A model generated the notes under the pieces. That model was not told where the DNA came from and made no database searches. It worked only from the letters and a program-made list of their open reading frames with translations. A program made the position numbers and the translations under genes. From contig USIA01000119.1 in assembly GCA_900554535.1 (NCBI GenBank), positions 1-5,989 of the forward strand: a stretch of 5,989 nt of DNA, in the 5' to 3' direction. Source of the DNA: an uncultured Oscillospiraceae bacterium. Lineage in GTDB: Bacteria > Bacillota > Clostridia > Oscillospirales > Acutalibacteraceae. Shown here piece after piece: positions 1 through 5,585 of the stretch (position 1 is its first letter; the number at the start of each line of letters is the position of its first letter).

Positions 1-846
1 CTGGCGGGCGCCAGCCGTGCGGTATGTGCGGCGGGGGCACTGTTGACGCTTTTTCTGCCGACCGTCTTTCTTAACAGCGGCATGTGGGGACAGTGCGACG
101 CGATCTATGCAGCGTTTTGCCTGTTGGCGCTGGGGGCGCTCATCGAACGCAGAGGGCTTTTGGCCTGTGTGCTGCTGGGGTTGGGGTTTGCATTTAAATT
201 GCAGGCGGCCTTTTTCCTGCCGCTGTTTCTGCTGGCCGCCCTGACAGACCGCCGCGTACGCTTGTGGCATTTTGCGGCAGTTCCGGCGGTGGTATGGCTT
301 TCCGGCCTTCCGGCGATGGCTGTAGGCGCACCGCCATGGCTTGTCTTTTATATGTATGGTGTCCAGCTGGACAGCACCGGCGGTGCCCTCTCGGCGGGCT
401 GCCCCAATCTGCCCCTGCTGTTCTCCAAAGAGACAGTTGGGATGCTGTATCCGGCGTTTCTGCTGCTGGGACTTGCGGTGGTCCTGCTGGGCGGCGCAGT
501 GGCTCTGCACGCCGGGCGTCGCTTGACGGGCCGTGAAGCGGTGCTGTTTGAGGGCTGGTGCCTGATGGCGTGCATCTGCTTTTTGCCTGCCATGCACGAG
601 CGGTACCTCTACCCAGGAGATCTGATCCTGTGGATCCGTGCGCTTGACACGCGCTGCCGGGGCGACTTCGTGTGCGCATTTGCGGAGTCTGGCGTTTCCC
701 TGTGCTCTTATTTGCCGGTGCTGCAGGGAACCTCGCCGGTGCCGATGCCCGTCTTGGCAGTGGTGCGGCTGTGCTGCTTTGCATTCCTCACAGCAGCGCT
801 TCTGTGCGCTTTTTGTCCGCGCCTTTTAAAAGGAAAAGCCACATGA
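1..846 (+). CDS. GT-C membrane glycosyltransferase, Gpi18-like mannosyltransferase family (C-terminal part)
   Basis: The frame is open from base 1, so the N-terminus lies outside the window; 281 residues are visible. The chain is a string of hydrophobic segments with short charged loops, as in polytopic GT-C enzymes that use polyprenyl-phosphate sugars at the membrane. Two family-like signatures are visible: N-S-G-M-W-G-Q-C-D at residues 25-33 of the fragment, followed by a K-L-Q near residue 66 in a membrane segment, and M-H-E-R-Y near residues 198-202. These patterns recall Gpi18-like (COG5542) or GT87-type proteins annotated as mannosyltransferases; the sugar and acceptor are not deducible. 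The first in-frame TTG (43) is not the true start, since the WGQ region is normally well inside the protein. The stop overlaps the ATG of the decayed gene at 843, so the two were once translationally coupled. Family placement is fairly sure, specificity unknown. Confidence 0.8.
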   Translation: MAGASRAVCAAGALLTLFLPTVFLNSGMWGQCDAIYAAFCLLALGALIERRGLLACVLLGLGFAFKLQAAFFLPLFLLAALTDRRVRLWHFAAVPAVVWLSGLPAMAVGAPPWLVFYMYGVQLDSTGGALSAGCPNLPLLFSKETVGMLYPAFLLLGLAVVLLGGAVALHAGRRLTGREAVLFEGWCLMACICFLPAMHERYLYPGDLILWIRALDTRCRGDFVCAFAESGVSLCSYLPVLQGTSPVPMPVLAVVRLCCFAFLTAALLCAFCPRLLKGKAT

Positions 847-1071
847 CGCTTTATTGGTTTACAATTGCCTAAGCCGCCTTTTTCTTTGTGTTTTTTCAGA
901 AAGACCGGCGCCGTCTGATCAATGGATTTCTATTCCTTGTCCTTTTGGTGATGGCCGTCCTTTCGCTGCTGATGCTGACCTGTGAAATGAAGAACCCCCG
1001 TTTTGTTTTTACTCATCGCGATTCTGGCCGCCCTGGCTTCCCTGGCAGTTGGTGGCGGCTTTGTCGGATAG
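843..1071 (+). pseudogene. Decayed membrane-protein gene, possibly the N-terminus of a YdcF/DUF218-type protein
   Basis: An ATG at 843 overlaps the upstream stop (ATGA) and has an AGGA site at 831-834, 8 bases away, so this was a genuine gene start. The frame reads nine codons (MTLYWFTIA) to a TAA at 870-872, then continues open as a hydrophobic segment, a basic loop (QKDRRRLINGF) and another hydrophobic segment up to about 995. In the C run 995-999 the membrane-like reading moves to the +1 frame: removing one C gives N-P-V-L-F-L-L-I-A, and a hydrophobic stretch follows to a TAG at 1069-1071. Everything after that is missing. The pattern of helices separated by a DRRRLxNG loop resembles the N-terminal membrane part of YdcF-family (DUF218) proteins of Clostridia, but this is recall, not a search. 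The conserved catalytic domain is absent. Two lesions plus truncation argue for a pseudogene over recoding. Confidence 0.55.
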
Positions 1072-1107
1072 CGTCAAAAAATACACGGCCTTTATGATCA
1101 TGTGTGC

Positions 1108-1136
1108 TTGCAGGGGGCGCCGCCCTGTGTTATACT
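1108..1136 (+). promoter_or_regulatory. Sigma-A-type promoter for the GNAT-RCK operon
   Basis: TTGCAG (1108-1113) and TATACT (1131-1136) are separated by 17 bases, and TG at 1128-1129 gives an extended -10. The spacer contains an imperfect GC-rich palindrome, CAGGG at 1111-1115 against CCCTG at 1123-1127, which could be an operator or chance. The start codon of the acetyltransferase lies 32 bases beyond the -10 box. Confidence 0.7.
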
Positions 1137-1168
1137 GTGGAGCGAGTAAAGAGCTGAGGGGCGAAAAC

Positions 1169-1624
1169 ATGGAGATCACATACACAGAGGGCGGCCTGAC
1201 GGTCGATGTTTATCAGGGCTTGCGCGCGCGCGTCGGGTGGAAGCCCTTTTCCAGGCGCCAGGCGGCGCTTGCGCTAGAGGGCAGTCTCTACATTGTGTGC
1301 GCGTGGGACGGCGATCAACCGGTCGGCATGGGCCGCCTGGTTGGGGATGCGTCCACCATCTGTTACATTCAGGACCTGATTGTGCTGCCGGGCTACCGCC
1401 GGGCACATGTGGGAACAAAGCTCATTGAGCGGCTGGAGCGTGTGGCGCGCAGCTACATTGAGCCGGGCGAAACCATGCGCCTGTGTCTGATGTGCGCGCG
1501 CGGGCGCGAACCGTTTTATGAAAGCTGCGGCTTTCTGGCACGCCCGACGCCGGATCTCGGCCCAGGCATGATCCGCTATCTGGAAGCCGCAGAGGAAGGG
1601 CAACAGGAGGAGGCCGAAGGATGA
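1169..1624 (+). CDS. GNAT-family N-acetyltransferase
   Basis: This 151-residue protein has the layout of a single-domain GNAT enzyme, which moves an acetyl group from acetyl-CoA to an amine. The core strand and pyrophosphate-binding turn are visible at residues 66-85: YIQDLIVLPGYRR followed by A-H-V-G, matching the (Q/R)xxGx(G/A) region, then the helix TKLIERLERV. A later P-F-Y-E-S-C-G-F (115-122) is the usual motif B region of the fold. The acceptor cannot be told from sequence. I place the start at ATG 1169 because GAGGGG (1156-1161) sits 7 bases upstream; the open frame extends to 1049, but that would put the promoter inside the gene. The C-terminal tail is acidic (EAAEEGQQEEAEG). The stop overlaps the ATG of the next gene (ATGA at 1621-1624), so it is translationally coupled to the potassium regulators. 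Confidence 0.9.
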   Translation: MEITYTEGGLTVDVYQGLRARVGWKPFSRRQAALALEGSLYIVCAWDGDQPVGMGRLVGDASTICYIQDLIVLPGYRRAHVGTKLIERLERVARSYIEPGETMRLCLMCARGREPFYESCGFLARPTPDLGPGMIRYLEAAEEGQQEEAEG

Positions 1625-2244
1625 ATGTATTGGTGATTGGCTGTGGACGGCTTGGCGCACGCCTGGCCGCACTGCTTGACAAACGTGGCCACGAGGTATC
1701 TGTGGTGGATGCAAATCCGGACACCTTTGCACATTTGCCGGATGACTTTAGCGGCCAGACAGTCAACGGCATACCGATGGACATGGATGTGCTCAAGAAT
1801 GCGGGCATCGAAAATACAGACGCCGTTGCGGTGGTCACGGCGGACGACAACCTGAATATCACAATTTCCCAGGTGGCACGCGAGTTTTTCAAGATTGAAA
1901 ACGTGATTACGCGCATTGGCGATCCGCGGCGGGAGAGTGTGTTCACTGCGTTCGGCCTGCACACCATTTGCCCGACCAAGATGGCGGCGGACACCATTTA
2001 TCAAGCGCTGACCAGTCCCTGGGAGGCGCGTCAGGTTACTTTTGGCACTTCAACAGTCACCTTCCGGATTTGGCAGCCTGGTCACGCCTATCTGGAGAAA
2101 CCCCTGGAGGATGCGCCCTGCAATCCGGGCGAATCGGTGTTCGGCGTGGTGCGTGTCAGCGGCAAGATGGAACTTATCCAGCACACACGCCGCCAGCGTA
2201 TGCAGCCGGGCGATCATGTGATTTTTGCAGCGGTAGTAGACTGA
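1621..2244 (+). CDS. TrkA/KtrA-type RCK-domain potassium uptake regulator (first of two)
   Basis: A 207-residue protein with one RCK_N Rossmann domain (about 1-120) and one RCK_C domain (about 137-207). The nucleotide-binding loop is G-C-G-R-L-G (7-12), and the acidic residue closing the second strand is D30 in VVDAN, which suits NAD(H) or adenine-nucleotide binding. A conserved-looking VTADDNLN follows at 72-79. Proteins of this size assemble as cytosolic gating rings under TrkH/KtrB channels; in several Firmicutes the RCK_C domain also binds cyclic di-AMP. The start overlaps the acetyltransferase stop, with AGGAGGAGG at about 1605-1613 inside the upstream gene serving as ribosome site. A second, divergent RCK gene follows 12 bases later. 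No channel gene lies in the window, so its partner is unseen. Confidence 0.92.
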   Translation: MNVLVIGCGRLGARLAALLDKRGHEVSVVDANPDTFAHLPDDFSGQTVNGIPMDMDVLKNAGIENTDAVAVVTADDNLNITISQVAREFFKIENVITRIGDPRRESVFTAFGLHTICPTKMAADTIYQALTSPWEARQVTFGTSTVTFRIWQPGHAYLEKPLEDAPCNPGESVFGVVRVSGKMELIQHTRRQRMQPGDHVIFAAVVD

Positions 2245-2256
2245 GGAGGAATCGGG

Positions 2257-2919
2257 ATGCGGATCGTGATTGTTGGCGGCGGCAAGCTGGGCCGCCAGCT
2301 TGCGCGCAATATGCTGGAGCGCAAGAATGATGTTCGTTTGGTGGAAAAGAACCGTCTGCGCTGCCGCGCATTGGCCAATGAGTTGCAGATCGAGGTGATC
2401 TGTGGCGACGGCACGGAGCTGGAGGTGCTGGAGCGCGCCCAGACAGCCGGGTGCGACTGCTTTTTGGCAGTGGGCGGTACAGACCAGGACAACTTGGTGG
2501 CCTGCCAGCTGGCAAAACAGGAGTTCGGCGTGGAAAAGGTGATCGCCCGGGCGAATGACCCGCGGAATCTGCCGGTCCTGCGCACGCTGGGCGCAGACAT
2601 TGTGGTCAGCAGCACAGAGATCATCACGAACTTGATTGAGCAGGAAGTCGATGTGGCGGAGATGCACATGCTGGCCACGCTCAACCGCGGCCGGGCCTCT
2701 ATCTTTGCCATGACCTTGCCCGAAAATGCGAGGCTGATCGGCCACTCGCTGAAGGATATTCCACTGCCGAAAGGGTCGCTGGTCATCTCAGTTGTGCGTG
2801 GGGAAAAGATGATGGTCCCCAATGGCGATACAACGTTTTATGGCGGGGATGAAATCATTGCGGTCTGTGAGGGCCGTGCTCAGAAAAAGCTGGAGACGCT
2901 TTTTACAGAAAAAAGGTAA
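2257..2919 (+). CDS. TrkA/KtrA-type RCK-domain potassium uptake regulator (second of two)
   Basis: A 220-residue RCK protein, RCK_N about 1-125 and RCK_C about 137-218. The Rossmann loop is G-G-G-K-L-G (7-12), with E30 closing the second strand (VEKN). GDGTE (50-54), TDQDNL (75-80) and ARANDPRN (97-104) match what TrkA proteins show around the nucleotide pocket; GDEIIAVC (197-204) is a typical RCK_C ending. The start ATG 2257 has AGGAGGA at 2244-2250, 6 bases upstream. It is clearly diverged from the preceding RCK protein, so the pair is not a recent duplication; a mixed ring, or two rings serving different channels, are both possible. The gene ends 28 bases before an intrinsic terminator and closes the operon. 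It is the more TrkA-like of the two. Confidence 0.93.
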   Translation: MRIVIVGGGKLGRQLARNMLERKNDVRLVEKNRLRCRALANELQIEVICGDGTELEVLERAQTAGCDCFLAVGGTDQDNLVACQLAKQEFGVEKVIARANDPRNLPVLRTLGADIVVSSTEIITNLIEQEVDVAEMHMLATLNRGRASIFAMTLPENARLIGHSLKDIPLPKGSLVISVVRGEKMMVPNGDTTFYGGDEIIAVCEGRAQKKLETLFTEKR

Positions 2920-2947
2920 AATTTTGGATTTTGCACATTGGACGCGG

Positions 2948-2979
2948 AAAAGCCGCTGCGGAAACGCAGGGGCTTTTTT
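2948..2979 (+). terminator. Intrinsic terminator of the GNAT-RCK operon
   Basis: AAAAGCC (2948-2954) pairs with GGCTTTT (2971-2977) and CTGCG (2956-2960) with CGCAG (2965-2969), with one G/G mismatch and a GAAA tetraloop (2961-2964). The stem ends in a run of six T (2974-2979). Confidence 0.9.
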
Positions 2980-3053
2980 GATGCGCGAATTCATGCCATA
3001 GCGAACAATCTGAAAGTTTTTTCCACAAACCGAGGTGTTCCAGAATAGGACAG

Positions 3054-3099
3054 AAAAGCCGGAAGCCTGTATTTTGTTCAGACTTCCGGCGCTGTTTTT
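3054..3099. terminator. Bidirectional terminator-like hairpin
   Basis: GCCGGAAG (3058-3065) pairs perfectly with CTTCCGGC (3083-3090); inside, CTG (3067-3069) pairs with CAG (3079-3081) around a 9-base loop. On the minus strand the stem is followed directly by TTTT (3057-3054); on the plus strand TTTTT follows at 3095-3099. Its place beyond the minus-strand gene suggests it ends that transcript, and it would also block read-through from the RCK operon. Confidence 0.6.
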
Positions 3100-3167
3100 A
3101 AGTGGACACTCTTATGGCTGGCTGCGCAATGCTCCAAAAGCTTCGTCAAAATATAGACGGAACTTAT

Positions 3168-3203
3168 GCATCAGGCCGTCGCTTTTGGGCGGCGGCCTGA
3201 TGC
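3168..3203. repeat. 15-bp inverted repeat just past the minus-strand gene
   Basis: GCATCAGGCCG (3168-3178) and CGGCCTGATGC (3193-3203) are perfect complements. The stem extends inward to 15 pairs (3168-3182 with 3189-3203) with a single T-G position, leaving a 6-base loop. It begins 6 bases past the TAG of the minus-strand small gene. No T run follows on either strand, so it is a stabilising or regulatory hairpin rather than a clear intrinsic terminator. The T-G pair is a wobble only in plus-strand RNA; in minus-strand RNA it becomes an A-C mismatch. Confidence 0.6.
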
Positions 3204-3209
3204 TGTCTT

Positions 3210-3401
3210 CTATTTCCGGAAGACGCCACGCCGTGCGGCATATGCCTGCGGCGGGATGGTGTGGTCCTTTGGCGGCGAGGACGGCAGCATGTCCATTCGG
3301 CTGTCCTCGCCAGTCACACTGTGCAGCGCTTTTTCAAGCATCAGCATCGTGCCCAGCGCAAAAAACACCGGCACCATCACAGGGTTCAGTATCATTTTCA
3401 T
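3210..3401 (-). CDS. Small single-pass membrane protein, unrecognised (possibly frameshifted at its 3' end)
   Basis: I do not recognise this 63-residue product. Residues 4-20 (ILNPVMVPVFFALGTML) form one hydrophobic segment, followed by MLEKALHSVTGED and a polar, proline-rich tail ending RRGVFRK. Support for a real gene is the upstream DNA: AAAGGAGG on the minus strand (3418-3411) lies 9 bases before ATG 3401, and a promoter is present at 3454-3482. A second ATG at 3395 is 15 bases from that site and less likely. The tail may be wrong: in the -1 frame the minus strand stays open past the TAG to a TAA at 3112-3114, reading a plausible peptide (RLPEIEDSIRPPPKSDG, then LMHKFRLYFDEAFGALRSQP), and a terminator-like hairpin follows. 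If one base has been lost near 3225-3235, the intact protein would be about 97 residues. Confidence 0.65.
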   Translation of the reverse strand: MKMILNPVMVPVFFALGTMLMLEKALHSVTGEDSRMDMLPSSPPKDHTIPPQAYAARRGVFRK

Positions 3402-3453
3402 GTGGTCCTGCCTCCTTTCCCAGTACCATTTCTATCCGATTTTCTTCCTCTTT

Positions 3454-3482
3454 ATCATAAGCCCTTTTTCTGAAAAACGCAA
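3454..3482 (-). promoter_or_regulatory. Minus-strand promoter for the small membrane protein
   Basis: On the minus strand TTGCGT (3482-3477) and TATGAT (3459-3454) are spaced by 17 bases, a good sigma-A match. The start codon at 3401 lies about 50 bases downstream, after a strong ribosome site. The direct repeat at 3498-3517 lies 15 bases upstream of its -35 box. Confidence 0.65.
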
Positions 3483-3497
3483 GGGAAATGTGCAAAA

Positions 3498-3517
3498 TGT
3501 AAGAATACTGTAAGAAT
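3498..3517. repeat. Direct repeat TGTAAGAAT x2, 11-bp period; candidate regulator site
   Basis: TGTAAGAAT occurs at 3498-3506 and again at 3509-3517, with AC between. On the minus strand this reads ATTCTTACA twice, so TTACA boxes recur every 11 bases. OmpR/PhoB-type response regulators commonly bind such one-turn direct repeats just upstream of a -35 box, which is where this lies relative to the minus-strand promoter. The regulator is not in the window. Confidence 0.4.
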
Positions 3518-3591
3518 TTAAGCGAAATTTTTATCGAAAAATGGCTAAACTGTGAACCCGAATTTGAAAACGTGATTTTGGGCGGCCCCGC

Positions 3592-3620
3592 TTGACAGAC
3601 GGGCTTTCCTGTTATATACT
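3592..3620 (+). promoter_or_regulatory. Sigma-A promoter of the repressor-exporter operon
   Basis: A consensus TTGACA (3592-3597) is followed after 17 bases by TATACT (3615-3620). This is a strong promoter on sequence grounds, and the palindrome that overlaps its -10 edge and start region implies that it is held off by a repressor. Confidence 0.85.
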
Positions 3621-3639
3621 TAATTACATAAGTAATTAA
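3620..3639. promoter_or_regulatory. Operator palindrome, probable GntR/YtrA-type binding site
   Basis: TTAATTAC (3620-3627) and GTAATTAA (3632-3639) are perfect inverted repeats around ATAA. The site begins at the last base of the -10 box and covers the expected transcription start, so a bound dimer would block initiation. The gene directly downstream encodes a GntR-type repressor, so autoregulation is the simplest reading. The pairing of this site with that protein is inference. Confidence 0.7.
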
Positions 3640-3654
3640 CAAATAAACGCGGAC

Positions 3655-3660
3655 AGGAGG
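3655..3660 (+). promoter_or_regulatory. Ribosome site that favours the TTG 3668 start
   Basis: AGGAGG ends only 1 base before ATG 3662, which is too close for normal use, but 7 bases before the in-frame TTG at 3668. The spacing therefore points to TTG as the start of the repressor. Confidence 0.6.
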
Positions 3661-3667
3661 GATGCAA

Positions 3668-4075
3668 TTGGATGGAAATTTCACTGCAGGCGCGCCGCTT
3701 TATGAGCAGATCGCGCGGAAATTGGAGGATGATATCTTGAGAGGAATTTTGCAGGAGGACCAGCAGGCACCCAGCACAAACGAACTGTCACGCGCTTATG
3801 CCATCAATCCGGCGACAGCGGCCAAAGGCCTGAACCTCCTTGTGGAGGAAGGGGTCCTGTATAAGCGCCGCGGCATTGGGATGTTCGTGGCCAAGGGTGC
3901 ACAGGAGGCGCTGCGTGCGCGGCGAAAGGACCGGTTCTATACAGACTATATTGTCGGTCTGGTGCGGGAGGCGCAGCGGTTGGACATTTCGGCAGAAGAG
4001 CTGGCGCAGATGATTCACAAAGCCAGCAGTGCAAAAACCATGCCCACATTGGAGGAGAGCGAGTATGGAAAGTAA
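3668..4075 (+). CDS. GntR-family transcriptional repressor, YtrA subfamily
   Basis: A short GntR protein of 135 residues: a winged helix-turn-helix at about 8-76 and a small helical tail, without the large effector domain of FadR or HutC types. Typical YtrA-subfamily features are visible in order: PLYEQIARKLEDDILRG, then PSTNELSRAYAINPATAAKGLN as the recognition region, then EEGVLYKRRGIGMFVA as the wing. Such proteins usually repress a neighbouring ABC exporter and act as dimers through the C-terminal helices. The start is set at TTG 3668 because of the AGGAGG spacing; ATG 3662 would add two residues (the track-style start) and cannot be excluded. The stop lies 11 bases inside the ATPase gene, so the two are translationally coupled. 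Its likely operator is the palindrome at 3620-3639. Ligand or inducing signal unknown. Confidence 0.93.
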   Translation: MDGNFTAGAPLYEQIARKLEDDILRGILQEDQQAPSTNELSRAYAINPATAAKGLNLLVEEGVLYKRRGIGMFVAKGAQEALRARRKDRFYTDYIVGLVREAQRLDISAEELAQMIHKASSAKTMPTLEESEYGK

Positions 4076-4958
4076 AATTCTGGCGGCCAAAGACATTGTC
4101 AAGCGCTATGGCGACAAAGAAGTGCTGCATGGCGTTTCGCTGGAGCTGAGACCGCATACGATCTATGGTCTGATTGGCCGTAATGGTGCCGGCAAAACCA
4201 CGCTGATGGGTATCATGACCGCGCAAAATACGGCGACCAGCGGCAGCGTGACCTATGGCGGCGAACCGGTTTGGGAAAACCGGCACGCTTTGGCGGACAT
4301 CTGCTTTTCACGTGAACAAAATCCCAATTTATTGATGGGCCGCAATACCTATAAAGTCAAACATATTCTACAAATGGCATCGTATTATTACCCGCATTGG
4401 GACCAGGAATATGCCCAAAAGCTCGTACAGGAATTCGGCCTGGATGTCAAAAAACAGATCTGCAAACTCTCCAGCGGCATGCGCAGTATGGTGACCATCC
4501 TGATCGCATTAGCGAGCAAGGCGCCCATTACCTTCCTCGATGAGCCGGTCGCGGGGCTGGATGTCGTTGCACGCGATCAATTCTATCATCTGCTGCTGGA
4601 GGAGTACCAGGAGACAGAGCGTACTTTCGTCGTCAGCACGCACATCATTGAAGAGGCGGCGAGCGTCTTCGAAAAAGTCATTTTTCTCGACAAGGGCAGC
4701 ATCCTGACGATGCAGGACACCGACGTGCTTTTGTCCCATTATCATTACTTGAGCGGAAGGGACGATACCGTGAAGGAAGCGGCCGGCACATATCCGATTT
4801 TGCACGAAGAGCGGATGGGGCGCAGCATGACCGCCTGCGTCGAGGCGCCGGCCGGCGCGTTGGATGCACGCTGCCGCGAGCTGGATGTTTCTCTGGACCC
4901 GGTGCCGCTGCAAAAGCTCTTTATCTATCTGGCGGGGCACGAACAGGAGGAGGATTGA
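4065..4958 (+). CDS. ABC transporter ATP-binding protein (YtrB-like, exporter type)
   Basis: A 297-residue ATPase subunit. Walker A is G-R-N-G-A-G-K-T (38-45), the signature is LSSGM (135-139), Walker B with the catalytic glutamate is ITFLDEP (155-161, E160), the D-loop is GLD (164-166), and the switch histidine is in STH (H193). All are intact, so it should hydrolyse ATP. About 80 residues follow the core and probably contact partners. The variant LSSGM signature and the position next to a short GntR repressor match YtrB-type exporters, which in Bacillus respond to cell-wall-active antibiotics; the substrate here is unknown. ATG 4065 is chosen because GGAGGA (4051-4056) is 8 bases upstream; an in-frame ATG at 4029 would overlap the repressor gene more deeply. 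Two permease genes follow with minimal gaps, the usual partners of a homodimeric ATPase. Confidence 0.95.
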   Translation: MESKILAAKDIVKRYGDKEVLHGVSLELRPHTIYGLIGRNGAGKTTLMGIMTAQNTATSGSVTYGGEPVWENRHALADICFSREQNPNLLMGRNTYKVKHILQMASYYYPHWDQEYAQKLVQEFGLDVKKQICKLSSGMRSMVTILIALASKAPITFLDEPVAGLDVVARDQFYHLLLEEYQETERTFVVSTHIIEEAASVFEKVIFLDKGSILTMQDTDVLLSHYHYLSGRDDTVKEAAGTYPILHEERMGRSMTACVEAPAGALDARCRELDVSLDPVPLQKLFIYLAGHEQEED

Positions 4959-4960
4959 AC

Positions 4961-5581
4961 ATGGCGGCTAATTGCAAGAGTTTCCTGCGTTTTATGTGGT
5001 ATTACCCCCTGGTGGTCATCGGCCTGATTCTATTTTATGCCTATGGCGTTGGCTCGTTTGAAGAGCCGTTTTCCTTGACCATTGTGAGCTGCACCATGTT
5101 GTTGTTTCTTTCGCTAATTGTCTTTTTATACCTGACGAGCAACCAATTTCAGATGGCGATCACGTTTAGCAGTACGCGAAAGGCGGCCTTTGGTGGCATG
5201 CTGGCGGTGCAGCTGTTGTGGTGGGTGTGTCTCCCGGCCGTCGTCCTGCTGATGCTCTGGCTGCTGCGCGGACCGGAGGCTGTGACGTTCTTTTGGCAGA
5301 TCGCGCCGCTGGAATTGCCGTTGCTGCTGCTTACGGTCGCAGGCGGCGGTTTGCTCGGCTTTGCCACCATGCTGCTGCGCAAAGCTGGGCGGATCGTGGC
5401 TTATGTCCTGTTTGTTGCCGTGATTTTGGGCTGCTTTTGCATCTTCATTTCGACTCTTTCTACTGCGGCAGATCGTGGATCCGGACTGCCCATCGGGGTT
5501 CCGCTGGGGCTTTGCGGCGGCGCAGCTGCCTGCTTTGTCGGGGAGAGGATCGTCGCCTCCCGCTATTGCGTGAAGGGGTGA
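4961..5581 (+). CDS. ABC exporter permease subunit, six predicted helices
   Basis: A 206-residue integral membrane protein. Hydrophobic segments are at about 16-31, 37-59, 77-102, 118-139, 145-164 and 176-191, giving roughly six helices as in ABC-2-type permeases. Between helices 2 and 3 lies F-Q-M-A-I-T-F-S-S-T-R-K (63-74), a loop that in similar exporters precedes the third helix and often reads (F/S)xxTRKxxFxG; it may touch the ATPase. I choose ATG 4961 with AGGAGG at 4948-4953, 7 bases upstream; TTG 4955 would overlap the ATPase stop and has poor spacing. The gene starts 2 bases after that stop. No substrate can be assigned. Confidence 0.85.
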   Translation: MAANCKSFLRFMWYYPLVVIGLILFYAYGVGSFEEPFSLTIVSCTMLLFLSLIVFLYLTSNQFQMAITFSSTRKAAFGGMLAVQLLWWVCLPAVVLLMLWLLRGPEAVTFFWQIAPLELPLLLLTVAGGGLLGFATMLLRKAGRIVAYVLFVAVILGCFCIFISTLSTAADRGSGLPIGVPLGLCGGAAACFVGERIVASRYCVKG

Positions 5582-5585
5582 GCTT

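Noticed and set aside
194..784. Minus-strand 196-codon frame opposite the glycosyltransferase
   Set aside because: Low-complexity Ala/Pro/Arg-rich translation typical of antisense to a GC-rich membrane-protein gene.
888..1097. Open frame from GTG 888 as an independent small membrane protein
   Set aside because: No ribosome site precedes it, it shares the frame of the coupled ATG at 843, and its last third loses membrane character exactly where the other frame gains it.
1049..1168. N-terminal extension of the acetyltransferase
   Set aside because: It would contain the promoter and the good ribosome site, and the extra residues do not resemble a GNAT domain.
1422..1997. Long minus-strand frames opposite the GNAT and RCK genes (also 2050-2745 and 2214-2822)
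   Set aside because: They mirror strongly recognisable plus-strand genes and have no recognisable domains; GC-rich coding DNA often opens such antisense frames.
3035..3460. Plus-strand 141-codon open frame in the intergenic region
   Set aside because: Composition is serine/proline/cysteine-rich without domain features, it lacks a ribosome site, and it runs opposite to the better-supported minus-strand gene and across both hairpins.
3527..3542. ATTTTT-ATCG-AAAAAT inverted repeat
   Set aside because: Only six A/T pairs in an AT-rich stretch, so chance is likely; not positioned at a promoter element.
4029..4064. Upstream ATG for the ATPase gene
   Set aside because: ATG 4065 has a well-spaced GGAGGA and gives the usual N-terminus just before the first ATPase strand.
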